This document shows positions 1 through 6,849 of a stretch of DNA of 10,075 bases, piece by piece. This DNA comes from Aquimarina sp. GTDB lineage: Bacteria; Bacteroidota; Bacteroidia; Flavobacteriales; Flavobacteriaceae. The stretch lies in NCBI GenBank assembly GCA_002697475.1, contig NZVW01000036.1, forward strand, positions 1 to 10,075, written 5' to 3'. Each line of letters starts with the position of its first letter. Within the stretch, counting starts at the first letter, position 1. The translations under genes were made by a program, and so were the position numbers. The notes below the pieces were generated by a model that had not been told where the DNA came from, made no database searches, and worked only from the letters and a program-made list of their open reading frames with translations.

Positions 1-11
1 AAAATAAAACT

Positions 12-200
12 ATGAGTTTTTTTAAAAAAAGTACAGTATTATTATTCTTTTCCATTGTACTAGTTATATATAACGCTTATAAATTAATAAATCGATATGA
101 TAAATTCGATTTTCAAGATAATGTAATTCATTTTTTAGCAATTGGATTTGGTATTTTGTATATAGTGATGTATATGATAGCTAGTAGGAAAGAGAAATAG
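12..200 (+). CDS. Small two-helix membrane protein, unknown function
   Basis: A 62-residue protein that I do not recognise. It has two hydrophobic segments, about residues 6-24 and 39-57, separated by a short charged loop (RYDKFDFQD), and it ends in a basic tail (RKEK). This predicts a small inner-membrane hairpin protein. The ATG lies only 11 bases from the window edge, so upstream signals are not visible and an earlier start cannot be excluded. A strong hairpin terminator follows at 226-255, which separates it from the next gene and supports it as the last gene of a plus-strand transcript entering from the left. No catalytic motif is present. Its reality rests on composition, topology and the terminator. 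Confidence 0.6.
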   Translation: MSFFKKSTVLLFFSIVLVIYNAYKLINRYDKFDFQDNVIHFLAIGFGILYIVMYMIASRKEK

Positions 201-225
201 ATTATTGCGAGGTGTTTAGAATTAA

Positions 226-262
226 AGCTCTCTTGTAAAAAAAAACAAGAGAGCTGATTTTA
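226..262 (+). terminator. Intrinsic terminator after the 62-codon gene
   Basis: The arms AGCTCTCTTGT (226-236) and ACAAGAGAGCT (245-255) are perfect 11-bp complements around an all-A loop. The sequence GATTTTA follows. The short T tract is on the plus strand, and the A-rich loop does not give a good U tract on the other strand. This is best read as a terminator for the gene ending at 200. Confidence 0.75.
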
Positions 263-282
263 AATAATCTTAATCTAATCAC

Positions 283-906
283 ATGAAATCAAAATATTTA
301 ATTTTAATTGTAGTTACAATCTCAATTCTATTAGCCTACTTAACCCAACAATTATTGAATTTGGATGATCTTCTGTTTAATCGACTATCTGAAGATTTGA
401 ACAAGGAACAAATAGCTTCTATTTTAGAATTGAATGATAAATGGCAATGGCTAAGTTATTTTATTATACCGATTGTATTGATAACTAAACTGTCGATCAT
501 TAGTGCAGTACTATATATGGGGACATTCTTTTTTGAAAAAAAAATCACATATAAAAAATTATTCTTGATCGTTACCAAAGCAGAGTTCATCTTTGTACTA
601 GTTGGATTGGTTAAGTTAGTATGGTTCGTATTTCAAGATGATTATACATTGCAGGATGTACAAAGCTTTTATCCATTATCAGCGTTAAGTGTCGTAGGTT
701 ATCAGGAGTTACAGCCTTGGTTTGTATATCCATTTCAGACCTTAAACCTGTTTGAACTGGCCTATTGGATTATATTAGCTTGGCTATTAGGTAAAGAAAT
801 CCAAAGTACTACCGATAAAGCTTTAAAAATAGTTGCTAGCAGCTATGGTTCAGCTTTATTAATATGGGTAGTAGCTGTGATGTTCTTAACATTAAATATG
901 AGCTGA
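283..906 (+). CDS. Polytopic membrane protein, about five helices (Yip1-like topology)
   Basis: A 207-residue integral membrane protein. Hydrophobic segments lie at about residues 5-22, 57-84, 93-118, 155-170 and 185-204, with an amphipathic or charged stretch at 27-55 and a polar loop at 119-150. The pattern of a loop rich in Pro, Leu and Ser, then FQTLNLFELAYW, then a final helix resembles bacterial Yip1-like membrane proteins. That is a topology-level resemblance only, and I see no catalytic residues. The ATG follows the terminator at 226-255 by 27 bases, so the gene probably has its own promoter. About 210 bases with no ORF separate it from the C39 exporter operon downstream on the same strand. 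A link to that export system is possible but rests only on position. Confidence 0.7.
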   Translation: MKSKYLILIVVTISILLAYLTQQLLNLDDLLFNRLSEDLNKEQIASILELNDKWQWLSYFIIPIVLITKLSIISAVLYMGTFFFEKKITYKKLFLIVTKAEFIFVLVGLVKLVWFVFQDDYTLQDVQSFYPLSALSVVGYQELQPWFVYPFQTLNLFELAYWIILAWLLGKEIQSTTDKALKIVASSYGSALLIWVVAVMFLTLNMS

Positions 907-954
907 TTTATCTGGTAGTTGACAGTATTAAGTCTCAAGCAAATAGTACAGAGA

Positions 955-1091
955 CCATAGACTATGGCTAATGTTTAGCTAAAACTAATTACACTAACCA
1001 AACTTTGCTTAAAACCATAAAATTTACGGATGAAATGAGCCATTACAATTCTTGATACTTGCTCAGGTGAGTATTGGCGAATACCATCTGA
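955..1091 (+). promoter_or_regulatory. Intergenic dyads ahead of the exporter operon
   Basis: The 213-base gap between 906 and 1120 has no credible ORF, but it holds two dyads. CCATAGACTATGG (955-967) is a near-perfect palindrome with one central base. A second imperfect inverted repeat spans 1063-1091, with arms beginning TCAGGTGAGTATT and ending AATACCATCTGA. It sits about 30 bases before the thioredoxin-like gene. These could be an operator and a leader hairpin or attenuator for the exporter operon, or the first could be a weak terminator for the upstream gene. No promoter boxes are clear. Confidence 0.3.
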
Positions 1092-1119
1092 CCTTTAAAA
1101 TCACGATAAACATAAACAG

Positions 1120-1638
1120 ATGAAATTATATCTTAAAACAACAGTAGTTGTTTTAGGGCTGGGGCTTCTTTGTTTTTTAGGATATCAGGTATATGCTAAG
1201 ATGCAGTATAAACAAGAAGTCGAAGCCGCCCTAAAAACAATGCCGGATTTTTCTTTTGAGACTCTTAAAGGAGAAACTTTTACCCAAAATAATCTTGATA
1301 CTGATCGACCAACTGTTCTGATTTATTTTAACAGTGGTTGTGACTACTGTCAGCACGAAGCACAATCTATAGAACAGCATATAGAATCATTTAAAGAGGT
1401 TCAGCTTGTATTCGTTTCTTATGAAACTAAAGAAGCTATTCAACAATTTTCTAAAACATATAAACTCAACAATTATGATAACATTATTTTATTATCTGAT
1501 ACACGAGATGATTTTGCCAATCGTTTCGACGCTACTTCAATTCCTTACCTTTTAATATATGATAAGGATAAAAAACTAATTGCTAAACACAAGGGTCAGC
1601 TGAAGGCAGAAAGAATCATTGAAATGTTGAATATTTAA
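1120..1638 (+). CDS. Membrane-anchored thioredoxin-like protein (TlpA/ResA type)
   Basis: A 172-residue thiol-disulfide oxidoreductase of the TlpA/ResA/AhpC-TSA branch. An N-terminal hydrophobic anchor (residues 7-25) would place the catalytic domain in the periplasm. The fold begins near residue 42 (MPDFSFETLKGE). The redox centre is CDYC (Cys74 and Cys77) after the strand VLIYFNSG, and the family cis-proline is Pro142 in TSIPYLL. The size is normal for a single-domain TlpA-like protein. Only 12 bases separate it from the C39 exporter gene, so the two are surely co-transcribed. In other bacteriocin-type export operons such proteins are associated with disulfide handling of the exported peptide or of the exporter. 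That role here is inference. All key residues are present, and the family assignment is firm while the substrate is unknown. Confidence 0.9.
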   Translation: MKLYLKTTVVVLGLGLLCFLGYQVYAKMQYKQEVEAALKTMPDFSFETLKGETFTQNNLDTDRPTVLIYFNSGCDYCQHEAQSIEQHIESFKEVQLVFVSYETKEAIQQFSKTYKLNNYDNIILLSDTRDDFANRFDATSIPYLLIYDKDKKLIAKHKGQLKAERIIEMLNI

Positions 1639-1650
1639 AATCACACACAG

Positions 1651-3843
1651 ATGAGACCAAAAACATTACATCTAAAACAACTTCAAAAAACCTTTGTGCT
1701 TCAACAAGATCAGAGTGACTGTGGAGTGGCGTGTCTGTTGTCCCTCATTAATTTTTATGAAGGAAGCAATACGCTTGAAAAGCTCAGAGAATTAAGTGGC
1801 ACAACTAAACAAGGTACAACACTTCTCGGATTGTTTCAATCCGCAAATCAACTAGGGTTTATAGCAGAAGGCTATGAGGCAGATCTACAGGCTCTAATTG
1901 ATCACGGAGCACCTGTAATTCTGCATGTAACCATTGAGGACAGGTTACAACATTATGTAATTTGTTATGGTCATACTCAAAAAGGTTTTATCATTGGCGA
2001 TCCTGCAAAAGGTGTTTCTTATTACAGTAATGATAAGCTTGAAAGTATTTGGAAATCCAAAACCTGCTTAGTATTAACCCCAAACGAAGATTTTGTAAAA
2101 GAGAAACAAACCAAACAGGATAAAAAGGTTTGGTTTTTAGAGCTCTTAAGACAGGATTACAATTTATTAGGTTTTAGTATACTATTAGGATTAGCTATTG
2201 CAGGACTGGGAATGGTGATGGCAGTATTTTCTCAAAAGTTGATCGATGAGATTTTACCGTCAAAGGATTTTAATAAATTGATTACGGGAATACTATTGGT
2301 TGGTTTTCTGCTACTGGTAAGGGCAGCTTTTACCAGCTTACGGGCTTATTTCCTCATTCGACAAAGTAAAGATTTTAATAACAGGATCATTGATAATTTT
2401 TATGATTCACTTTTAAGACTTCCCAAGCCTTTTTTTGATACCAGAAAAATAGGTGAACTGGTATCACGTCTTAATGATACACAACGCATACAAGAAGTCA
2501 TACAGACGGTATCCAATACTTTTGTGATTAATTTATTGGTATCCCTGGTTTCACTAGGTTTTTTATACTATTACTCCTGGGAGACAGGTCTTATTGCAAG
2601 TGTAAGCTTACCCTTTTATTTCTTTTTGGTGTATCGGTTTAATACCCGTATAATCAAAGCACAAAAAGAGGTGATGCAGACCCGAGCACATAGCCAAAGC
2701 AATTATATCGCAACTATGGATGGTATAGGGACGATAAAGAACAATAACAAACAAACGCTGTTTAAACGAATAAACAGTGTGATATATGGTAAGTACCAGG
2801 ATGAAGTATTCAACCTGGGAAAAATTAATGTCAGGCTATCACTGATATCCGGAGTTTTTAGCGTCTTATTTTTAGTTGGGATTTTATCTTTTACATCATT
2901 ACAAGTTTATCATGATGCTTTACAACTGGGAGAACTTATGGCAATTTTAGGGATAGCAGGCTCACTGTTACCTTCTGTAGCGGGTTTAGCTTTAATAGCC
3001 ATACCCATCAATGAAGCCAAAGTAGCTTTTGACAGAATGTATGAGTTTGCCGCTATGCAAAAGGAAGAAACCGGAACTGAAAATTTAAAAGAATTCAAAG
3101 AGCTATCAGTTGAAGGACTTAGTTTTCGCTTTCCGGGTCGAAAACCATTATTGAAAAATGTCAATTTTAAGGTCTGTAAAGGAGAACTTATAGCACTGGT
3201 TGGAGAAAGCGGAAGTGGTAAAAGCACAATAGGCCAAATCTTACAGAAGTTTTATACACCAGAAGCAGGAAAAGTACTCATCAATCAAAGCATAACATTG
3301 AAAGATGTTGCCCTAGGTGATTGGAGAGATACCATCGGGGTGATAGAACAGGATATTAGCTTATTTAACAGTACAGTTTTAGATAATATTGTTTTGGGAG
3401 CTGAAGATACACCGGAGAGTGTTGTACAATTCTGCCAGGAGTACGGTTTCCACGAGTATATCCAAAGTTTTCCTCAGGGTTATGCCACCATCCTGGGTGA
3501 AGAAGGTATCAATTTATCAGGAGGACAAAAACAAATTGTAGCCTTAGCCAGAGCATTATACAAAAGGCCACAGTTGCTCATACTTGATGAATATACCTCT
3601 GCTATGGATAGAAAGACAGAGCATTTTGCTATGGAATTGCTCCGAAGCCTTAAAGACAAGGTTGGAATCGTTTTCATTTCCCATAGGTTACATTCTTTAC
3701 CCAAAATTGCAGACCGTATTTATGTGATAGAAGATGGAGAAACAAAACATAATGGCACGCATATATCCCTTATGGAATCCAACAATTTTTACAGTGATTT
3801 TTGGAAACAATTGGAAGATAATTTTCAAATGAGTCTATCGTAA
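1651..3843 (+). CDS. Peptidase-containing (C39) ABC exporter for leader peptides
   Basis: A 730-residue bacteriocin/peptide-processing ABC transporter, of usual length, with all three expected domains. An N-terminal C39 cysteine peptidase (about 12-145) carries QQDQSDCGVAC with oxyanion Gln18 and catalytic Cys24, plus His101 in QHYVICYG and Asp117 in IGDP. A six-helix exporter membrane domain covers about 165-455. The ATPase domain (about 485-725) has Walker A GESGSGKST (518-526), Q-loop Gln567, signature LSGGQ (622-626), Walker B LLILDE (642-647) and H-loop His678. All catalytic residues are intact. The family cuts a substrate leader after a double-glycine-type site at the cytoplasmic face and exports the mature peptide with ATP. 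It lies 12 bases after the thioredoxin-like gene, and its stop overlaps the next start (TAATG). No substrate with such a leader is encoded in the window. Confidence 0.95.
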   Translation: MRPKTLHLKQLQKTFVLQQDQSDCGVACLLSLINFYEGSNTLEKLRELSGTTKQGTTLLGLFQSANQLGFIAEGYEADLQALIDHGAPVILHVTIEDRLQHYVICYGHTQKGFIIGDPAKGVSYYSNDKLESIWKSKTCLVLTPNEDFVKEKQTKQDKKVWFLELLRQDYNLLGFSILLGLAIAGLGMVMAVFSQKLIDEILPSKDFNKLITGILLVGFLLLVRAAFTSLRAYFLIRQSKDFNNRIIDNFYDSLLRLPKPFFDTRKIGELVSRLNDTQRIQEVIQTVSNTFVINLLVSLVSLGFLYYYSWETGLIASVSLPFYFFLVYRFNTRIIKAQKEVMQTRAHSQSNYIATMDGIGTIKNNNKQTLFKRINSVIYGKYQDEVFNLGKINVRLSLISGVFSVLFLVGILSFTSLQVYHDALQLGELMAILGIAGSLLPSVAGLALIAIPINEAKVAFDRMYEFAAMQKEETGTENLKEFKELSVEGLSFRFPGRKPLLKNVNFKVCKGELIALVGESGSGKSTIGQILQKFYTPEAGKVLINQSITLKDVALGDWRDTIGVIEQDISLFNSTVLDNIVLGAEDTPESVVQFCQEYGFHEYIQSFPQGYATILGEEGINLSGGQKQIVALARALYKRPQLLILDEYTSAMDRKTEHFAMELLRSLKDKVGIVFISHRLHSLPKIADRIYVIEDGETKHNGTHISLMESNNFYSDFWKQLEDNFQMSLS

Positions 3844-4337
3844 TGAAAAAGTATGAACCCGTATTCATCAGTGGGATATTAGCCGGTGTACTCACCTTTT
3901 TAACTACCTTTTTAATTACGTTTTATTGGCAGAAGGATGGTTTAAGCGAAATTGAGACGTTGCTTTTAGTGGTGTTAGGTCCATTTCTGTATCTGATCAT
4001 TTTAATACCGTTTACCATCACAAGTGGCAGACAATTTATCAATAGCCAGCATTTGAACAAGGAAAAGACAAAAAGAAGATATGTACTGTATATTATGCTC
4101 ATTACAAGTCTTTTGGTGTATCTGCTTTTAGATACTTTATTCTATTTATTTGATGACTCATTATCACAAGCATATATAGCGTATCTGAATCAATTGGATA
4201 CTGATCAAAAAACTGCGGAATCCATAGAAGATATATTACCGATAGGGCTTCTTAATATATTTCAAATGACAGTATCGGGTATGATAGCTATGTTCATTTC
4301 GCTTTTATGCATTCAAAAGAAAAACAATGATCGATAA
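3843..4337 (+). CDS. Four-helix membrane protein, possibly DUF4199-like
   Basis: A 164-residue inner-membrane protein with hydrophobic segments at about 8-28, 39-59, 81-103 and 132-156. Between helices 3 and 4 there is an acidic, polar loop (SQAYIAYLNQLDTDQKTAESIEDI), and the protein ends in a charged tail. The length, the four helices and the polar stretch before the last helix resemble the DUF4199 family common in Bacteroidota, but this is a resemblance and not a firm assignment. Its ATG shares one base with the exporter's stop codon (TAATG), so translation is probably coupled. That coupling argues for a role with the exporter, such as accessory, immunity or regulatory, none of which can be told apart here. 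The 68-codon gene that follows overlaps it by 11 bases. Confidence 0.8.
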   Translation: MKKYEPVFISGILAGVLTFLTTFLITFYWQKDGLSEIETLLLVVLGPFLYLIILIPFTITSGRQFINSQHLNKEKTKRRYVLYIMLITSLLVYLLLDTLFYLFDDSLSQAYIAYLNQLDTDQKTAESIEDILPIGLLNIFQMTVSGMIAMFISLLCIQKKNNDR

Positions 4338-4533
4338 GACATATCTTAATTTTAACTGTACTGATAGGGCAATCATCATAAAGCGATTATCCACAAAATT
4401 GTATAGTACAGAGCTGAAGATTAAGCATGTTTTAGAAACTATGAATCCTCCTATTTCGATTGAGGATGGAAAGATCATAATGGCAATAGCAACTTTAGAA
4501 AGGATAAAGAAAGAATTAGTTAAGTTGGGTTGA
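4327..4533 (+). CDS. Small hypothetical protein at the end of the exporter operon
   Basis: A 68-residue protein that I do not recognise. It has no signal peptide, no double-glycine leader motif and no transmembrane segment. The C-terminal part (about 45-68, with EDGKIIMAIATLERIKKELVKLG) is predicted helical and amphipathic, and the first half is mixed and basic. The ATG overlaps the end of the four-helix gene by 11 bases, which fits translational coupling, and the stop is immediately followed by the long hairpin at 4534-4610. Those two facts are the main support. The opposite strand is also open here for 119 codons, but that frame spans the hairpin and lacks family features. This could be a small cytoplasmic accessory protein. 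It is unlikely to be the exported peptide, because no GG-type cleavage site is visible. Confidence 0.5.
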   Translation: MIDKTYLNFNCTDRAIIIKRLSTKLYSTELKIKHVLETMNPPISIEDGKIIMAIATLERIKKELVKLG

Positions 4534-4610
4534 GTTAAAGAGCGGTGAACATCATATACATAACTGGGTGTAGGCAACACTGATACATATAATGTCACTG
4601 CTCTTTTAAC
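4534..4610. terminator. Long imperfect hairpin closing the exporter operon
   Basis: GTTAAAGAGCGGTGA at the left edge pairs with TCACTGCTCTTTTAAC at the right edge, with one bulge and one G-T pair. The pairing continues inward through CAT and ATAT blocks to an inner GTGT-AGGCA-ACAC hairpin. The total is a nearly closed structure of about 77 bases. There is no proper T tract after it on either strand, so termination is inferred from its place right behind a stop codon. It could instead be an RNA-stabilising 3' structure or a palindromic mobile repeat. Confidence 0.5.
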
Positions 4611-4659
4611 ACACTTTAAAAATTTATTGAATATCCGTAAAGGATAATAAATTATTGTC

Positions 4660-4790
4660 GTCAACCTGTCCCGAGACTTAGGGGGGTTCAGGTTCTCATC
4701 ACAAACAACGGGTTATATGGATAATGAGATTCCGAAATAAATTCGGAATGACGCTAATTCATATTGTTATCGCCAAAAGCGAAGAATCAT
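4660..4790. repeat. Decayed dispersed flavobacterial repeat with ATTCCGAA dyad
   Basis: This gene-free stretch contains ATTCCGAA (4729-4736), a five-base loop, then TTCGGAAT (4742-4749), followed by GACG. Upstream lies a G-rich string (ACTTAGGGGGGTTCAGG) and downstream GCGAAGAATC. From general familiarity, motifs like the ATTCCGAA dyad followed by GACG and the GCGAAGAATC string recur between genes in flavobacterial genomes. I cannot count copies from one window. A second small dyad, TATCC-GTAAA-GGATA, sits just upstream near 4631. The dyad could also act as a weak terminator. Confidence 0.45.
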
Positions 4791-4806
4791 AAAAATGTAA
4801 AATATT

Positions 4807-5286
4807 ATGAAAAAAGAACATCAAGTACTTCTAAAAGTAATGAAGAATTTTGAAGGTATGAACAAGTTGGATGTGTTGGATATGCTTCAAAAGATAGAAG
4901 TGCTTTTATTTTACGCCTCAAGTCCTATAAACAAATACTCTATTAAATGTATTATTGAAGCTGATTTAGATCAAAACAAAGACATCGATCCTTTTCACTT
5001 TACCATTTTACCCAATGGCAACTTTTGTGAGTTTGTAGGGTCAAACTCTTGGCTTCATTTGTATAAAGAACAACGAAGAGGGATTTTCCGTTTCTCTATA
5101 TTTGACAGGTATTATTTTAAGACAAAATATGCTCCTTTAGAGCTTCTAAGGTTAACAAAACGTAATCTATTAGAGAACACTGAAAACACAGCAAAAGAAG
5201 ATACAATTAAAACTTTTCTTAAAAAACATAAGCCAAATCAGAAGGAGGTTCATTCAGGGAATTTAGTTTTACTCAATTATGAGTAA
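4807..5286 (+). CDS. Hypothetical soluble protein
   Basis: A 159-residue protein that I do not recognise. It has no signal peptide or membrane helix. The N-terminal third is helical and amphipathic (about 1-38). A central mixed strand region (about 44-105) includes the motif-like stretch FTILPNGNFCEFVGSNSW and a basic patch KEQRRGIFRF. The tail from about 118 is charged and lysine-rich. Codon use and composition match the neighbouring genes, and the reading frame has no competing strong frame, so it is probably a real gene. It stands alone, with repeat DNA upstream and a convergent minus-strand pair downstream. The start is the first ATG after an in-frame stop region, and no clear ribosome binding site precedes it. 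No function can be assigned from sequence or context. Confidence 0.65.
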   Translation: MKKEHQVLLKVMKNFEGMNKLDVLDMLQKIEVLLFYASSPINKYSIKCIIEADLDQNKDIDPFHFTILPNGNFCEFVGSNSWLHLYKEQRRGIFRFSIFDRYYFKTKYAPLELLRLTKRNLLENTENTAKEDTIKTFLKKHKPNQKEVHSGNLVLLNYE

Positions 5287-5295
5287 ATATATCAT

Positions 5296-5312
5296 CACTA
5301 ATAATTTTAGTG
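5296..5312. terminator. Weak bidirectional hairpin between convergent genes
   Basis: CACTAA (5296-5301), a five-base AT loop, then TTAGTG (5307-5312) form a 6-bp stem. It lies in the 37-base gap between the plus-strand gene ending at 5286 and the minus-strand gene ending at 5324. The convergent position is what suggests termination. The stem is short and AT-rich. Confidence 0.3.
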
Positions 5313-5323
5313 TTGGCTCTAAA

Positions 5324-5491
5324 CTATTTTGAACTTGTTTTTCGGGTTTCAATATCTTTTCTTGTTAATTCCTTACCTAATCTAATGATATTCATTATAA
5401 GGTAGATGGCAGACAATACTTTTAAGGCTGTTGTTATCGGATCTTTTTTTACAGTTGCTTGCACAATAGCGTTGGTATGATTTACATTCAT
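5324..5491 (-). CDS. 55-codon small membrane-type protein
   Basis: A short minus-strand frame encodes 55 residues beginning MNVNHTNAIVQATVKK. A hydrophobic segment follows at about residues 19-37 (ITTALKVLSAIYLIMNIIR) and then a charged tail rich in Lys, Arg, Thr and Ser. It lies 24 bases behind the 78-codon gene on the same strand, so the two probably form one transcript. Both have the same plan: polar N-terminus, one hydrophobic helix, basic C-terminus. I do not recognise the family. The shared design and tandem position argue for a real gene, though it falls below common length cutoffs. Two ATGs lie close together at the start, and the upstream one (5491) gives the longer protein. A role as a small membrane protein or toxin-like peptide is possible but unsupported. 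Confidence 0.45.
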   Translation of the reverse strand: MNVNHTNAIVQATVKKDPITTALKVLSAIYLIMNIIRLGKELTRKDIETRKTSSK

Positions 5492-5515
5492 ATGCTTTTA
5501 GTTTTAAATTAAAAT

Positions 5516-5752
5516 TTACAGCCTATGTGCATTTCTTAATTTCTTCGTGGCAATGACCACCTCTGCATATTCTTTGATGATATATTTGGATATAAAAAGT
5601 ATACCATATACTGCTCCGACAATGGCAACCCCTTTGACAAGCGGGTGCTTTAAAAGCTCTTTAGAATGATGCATCAAATCTTTCTTCAGATCATTATGAT
5701 GCGGTTGATTACCTTGAAGTCGTTTTTTTCTGATATTTTGTGTTCTTTCCAT
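5516..5752 (-). CDS. 78-codon small single-helix membrane protein
   Basis: A 78-residue protein on the minus strand. The N-terminal 36 residues are strongly basic and rich in Lys, Arg, His and Gln (ERTQNIRKKRLQGNQ at 2-16, then a His- and Lys-rich helix). One hydrophobic helix spans about residues 38-60 (VKGVAIVGAVYGILFISKYII), and a short helical tail ends in ATKKLRNAHRL. The positive-inside rule suggests the basic N-terminus faces the cytoplasm. I do not recognise the family. It is the first gene of a two-gene minus-strand unit, with the 55-codon gene 24 bases downstream. Upstream there is more than 2 kb without genes, so its promoter must lie in 5753-5850, where no clear consensus boxes are visible. 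Confidence 0.55.
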   Translation of the reverse strand: MERTQNIRKKRLQGNQPHHNDLKKDLMHHSKELLKHPLVKGVAIVGAVYGILFISKYIIKEYAEVVIATKKLRNAHRL

Positions 5753-6404
5753 TATACTCTTGATATTGTTTTAAATTTCTATACACACCCAATCCATATA
5801 ACTTAATTTTCATTTCCTTTAAATGGGCTACAGATGAATGTGAAGTTTCATTATGAAGAAGAGTTCAGAAATTTCTTAAAAACATTGCACATATCCAAAG
5901 GGTAAAGGCATCAAGTCATTTGTATTCGGTACGCTATCGTTGCGAAAAGAAATGTTAAAAAAGAACAGTAAAAATCGAGATTCCTTTTGCCCATAGTACT
6001 TACGAATTTATACCCATAATAAATTCAAGATGCTTAAACCGTAGTAAAAAAAGGTTCGTTTTTTTTTAGAATTTTAAGTGTAGATGATTCTTTTATTGTA
6101 TTTACCAATGTAGTATTTAAAACCATCTCCTGGCATTACTTCTAACAAGCTTAAAAATTATGTTTTAAGGCTTTTAATGGGGTTAAATTAATTTCTGGTA
6201 GACAAAGGAGCGACAAAGTAAGGAAAGTCTTAAAATAGCTCTGTCAAAGCTTTGCTTGTTCTTAATAATTAAAAGTTGAAAATTTACGCTGGATAATAAA
6301 ATATTCTTTTATGTTTCTATGTTACTCTGATAAAAGTTAAACAATATCTGCATCATTGGATCAAGGGTACGCATACGAGGTTTTAAAACTGATCAGAAAG
6401 TATC
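5753..6404. other. Gene-free stretch, no recognisable feature
   Basis: About 650 bases with stops in all frames. The longest plausible piece is a 23-codon frame at 5834-5905 (MNVKFHYEEEFRNF and onward), too short and without context to call. I see no RNA gene, mobile-element end or strong terminator. The left edge should contain the promoter of the minus-strand 78-codon gene. The composition is ordinary AT-rich intergenic DNA or decayed coding sequence. Confidence 0.6.
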
Positions 6405-6750
6405 AAATTTACAAGGTTGATTCCAGATGTGTATTTATGCAAAATCTACACCTCGATCGGGCTGTGTATTTTTTGCTAAAACGGGCTGTGTATTTCTTAA
6501 AAATACTGACCCCGAAATCTCTAATACTCCCAATGTTTACAGGATGTTATGTTTTTTAATTAACCGGTGTAATCGGGCTGTGTATTTTAGTCATAAGTCA
6601 TCAATAAATAGTAAGGTGCAATCGGGCTGTGTATTTTTATTCTTTGGACGGTACGTAAGGCAATGTACGCAGTGCTAATTCGTAGTAGTAAACAACTAAG
6701 GAAGTGTTGATATTTCTTATATCTTATTTATGATTGGGATAAATAAATTT
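6405..6750. repeat. Long direct repeat, left copy, with REP-like palindromic units
   Basis: This block recurs in the same orientation at 7508-7889. The first 56 bases from 6412 are identical to those from 7515, and similarity then continues with scattered differences to the shared GGGATAAATA at the right end. Inside are four exact copies of CGGGCTGTGTATTT (6458, 6482, 6574, 6623). Some face partial inverted partners, such as AAAATCTACACCTCG just left of 6458 and AAATACTGACCCCG after 6482, giving hairpin-sized palindromes. Short open frames here only translate the repeat and are not genes. No transposase lies in or between the copies. Confidence 0.85.
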
Positions 6751-6849
6751 GCGTCAAACAAAACCGCAAAAGAAAAGCATATGCTCGCTTTTTTATGCTC
6801 TGCAGCAAACTGATTTTTAATGCAATTAGTAATGCTGTTATGCATAACT

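Noticed and set aside
907..1119. Bacteriocin-type precursor peptide upstream of the exporter
   Set aside because: All ATGs in this gap run into stops within a few codons, and no GG-leader sequence is present on the plus strand.
2910..3704. Minus-strand frames opposite the ABC exporter gene
   Set aside because: They lie fully antisense to conserved ATPase and membrane-domain codons and have serine/proline-rich shadow composition.
4305..4664. 119-codon minus-strand frame
   Set aside because: It runs through the long hairpin and opposite the 68-codon gene that is coupled to the upstream gene. It has no family features.
5834..5905. 23-codon frame MNVKFHYEEEFRNF...
   Set aside because: It briefly resembled the start of a recombinase-type protein, but it is too short and no continuation in any frame supports it.
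6356..6678. Open frames of 67 and 83 codons in the left long repeat
   Set aside because: They translate the CGGGCTGTGTATTT repeats (recurring RAVYF or GCVF words) and are not kept open in the second copy of the block, so they are by-products of the repeat.
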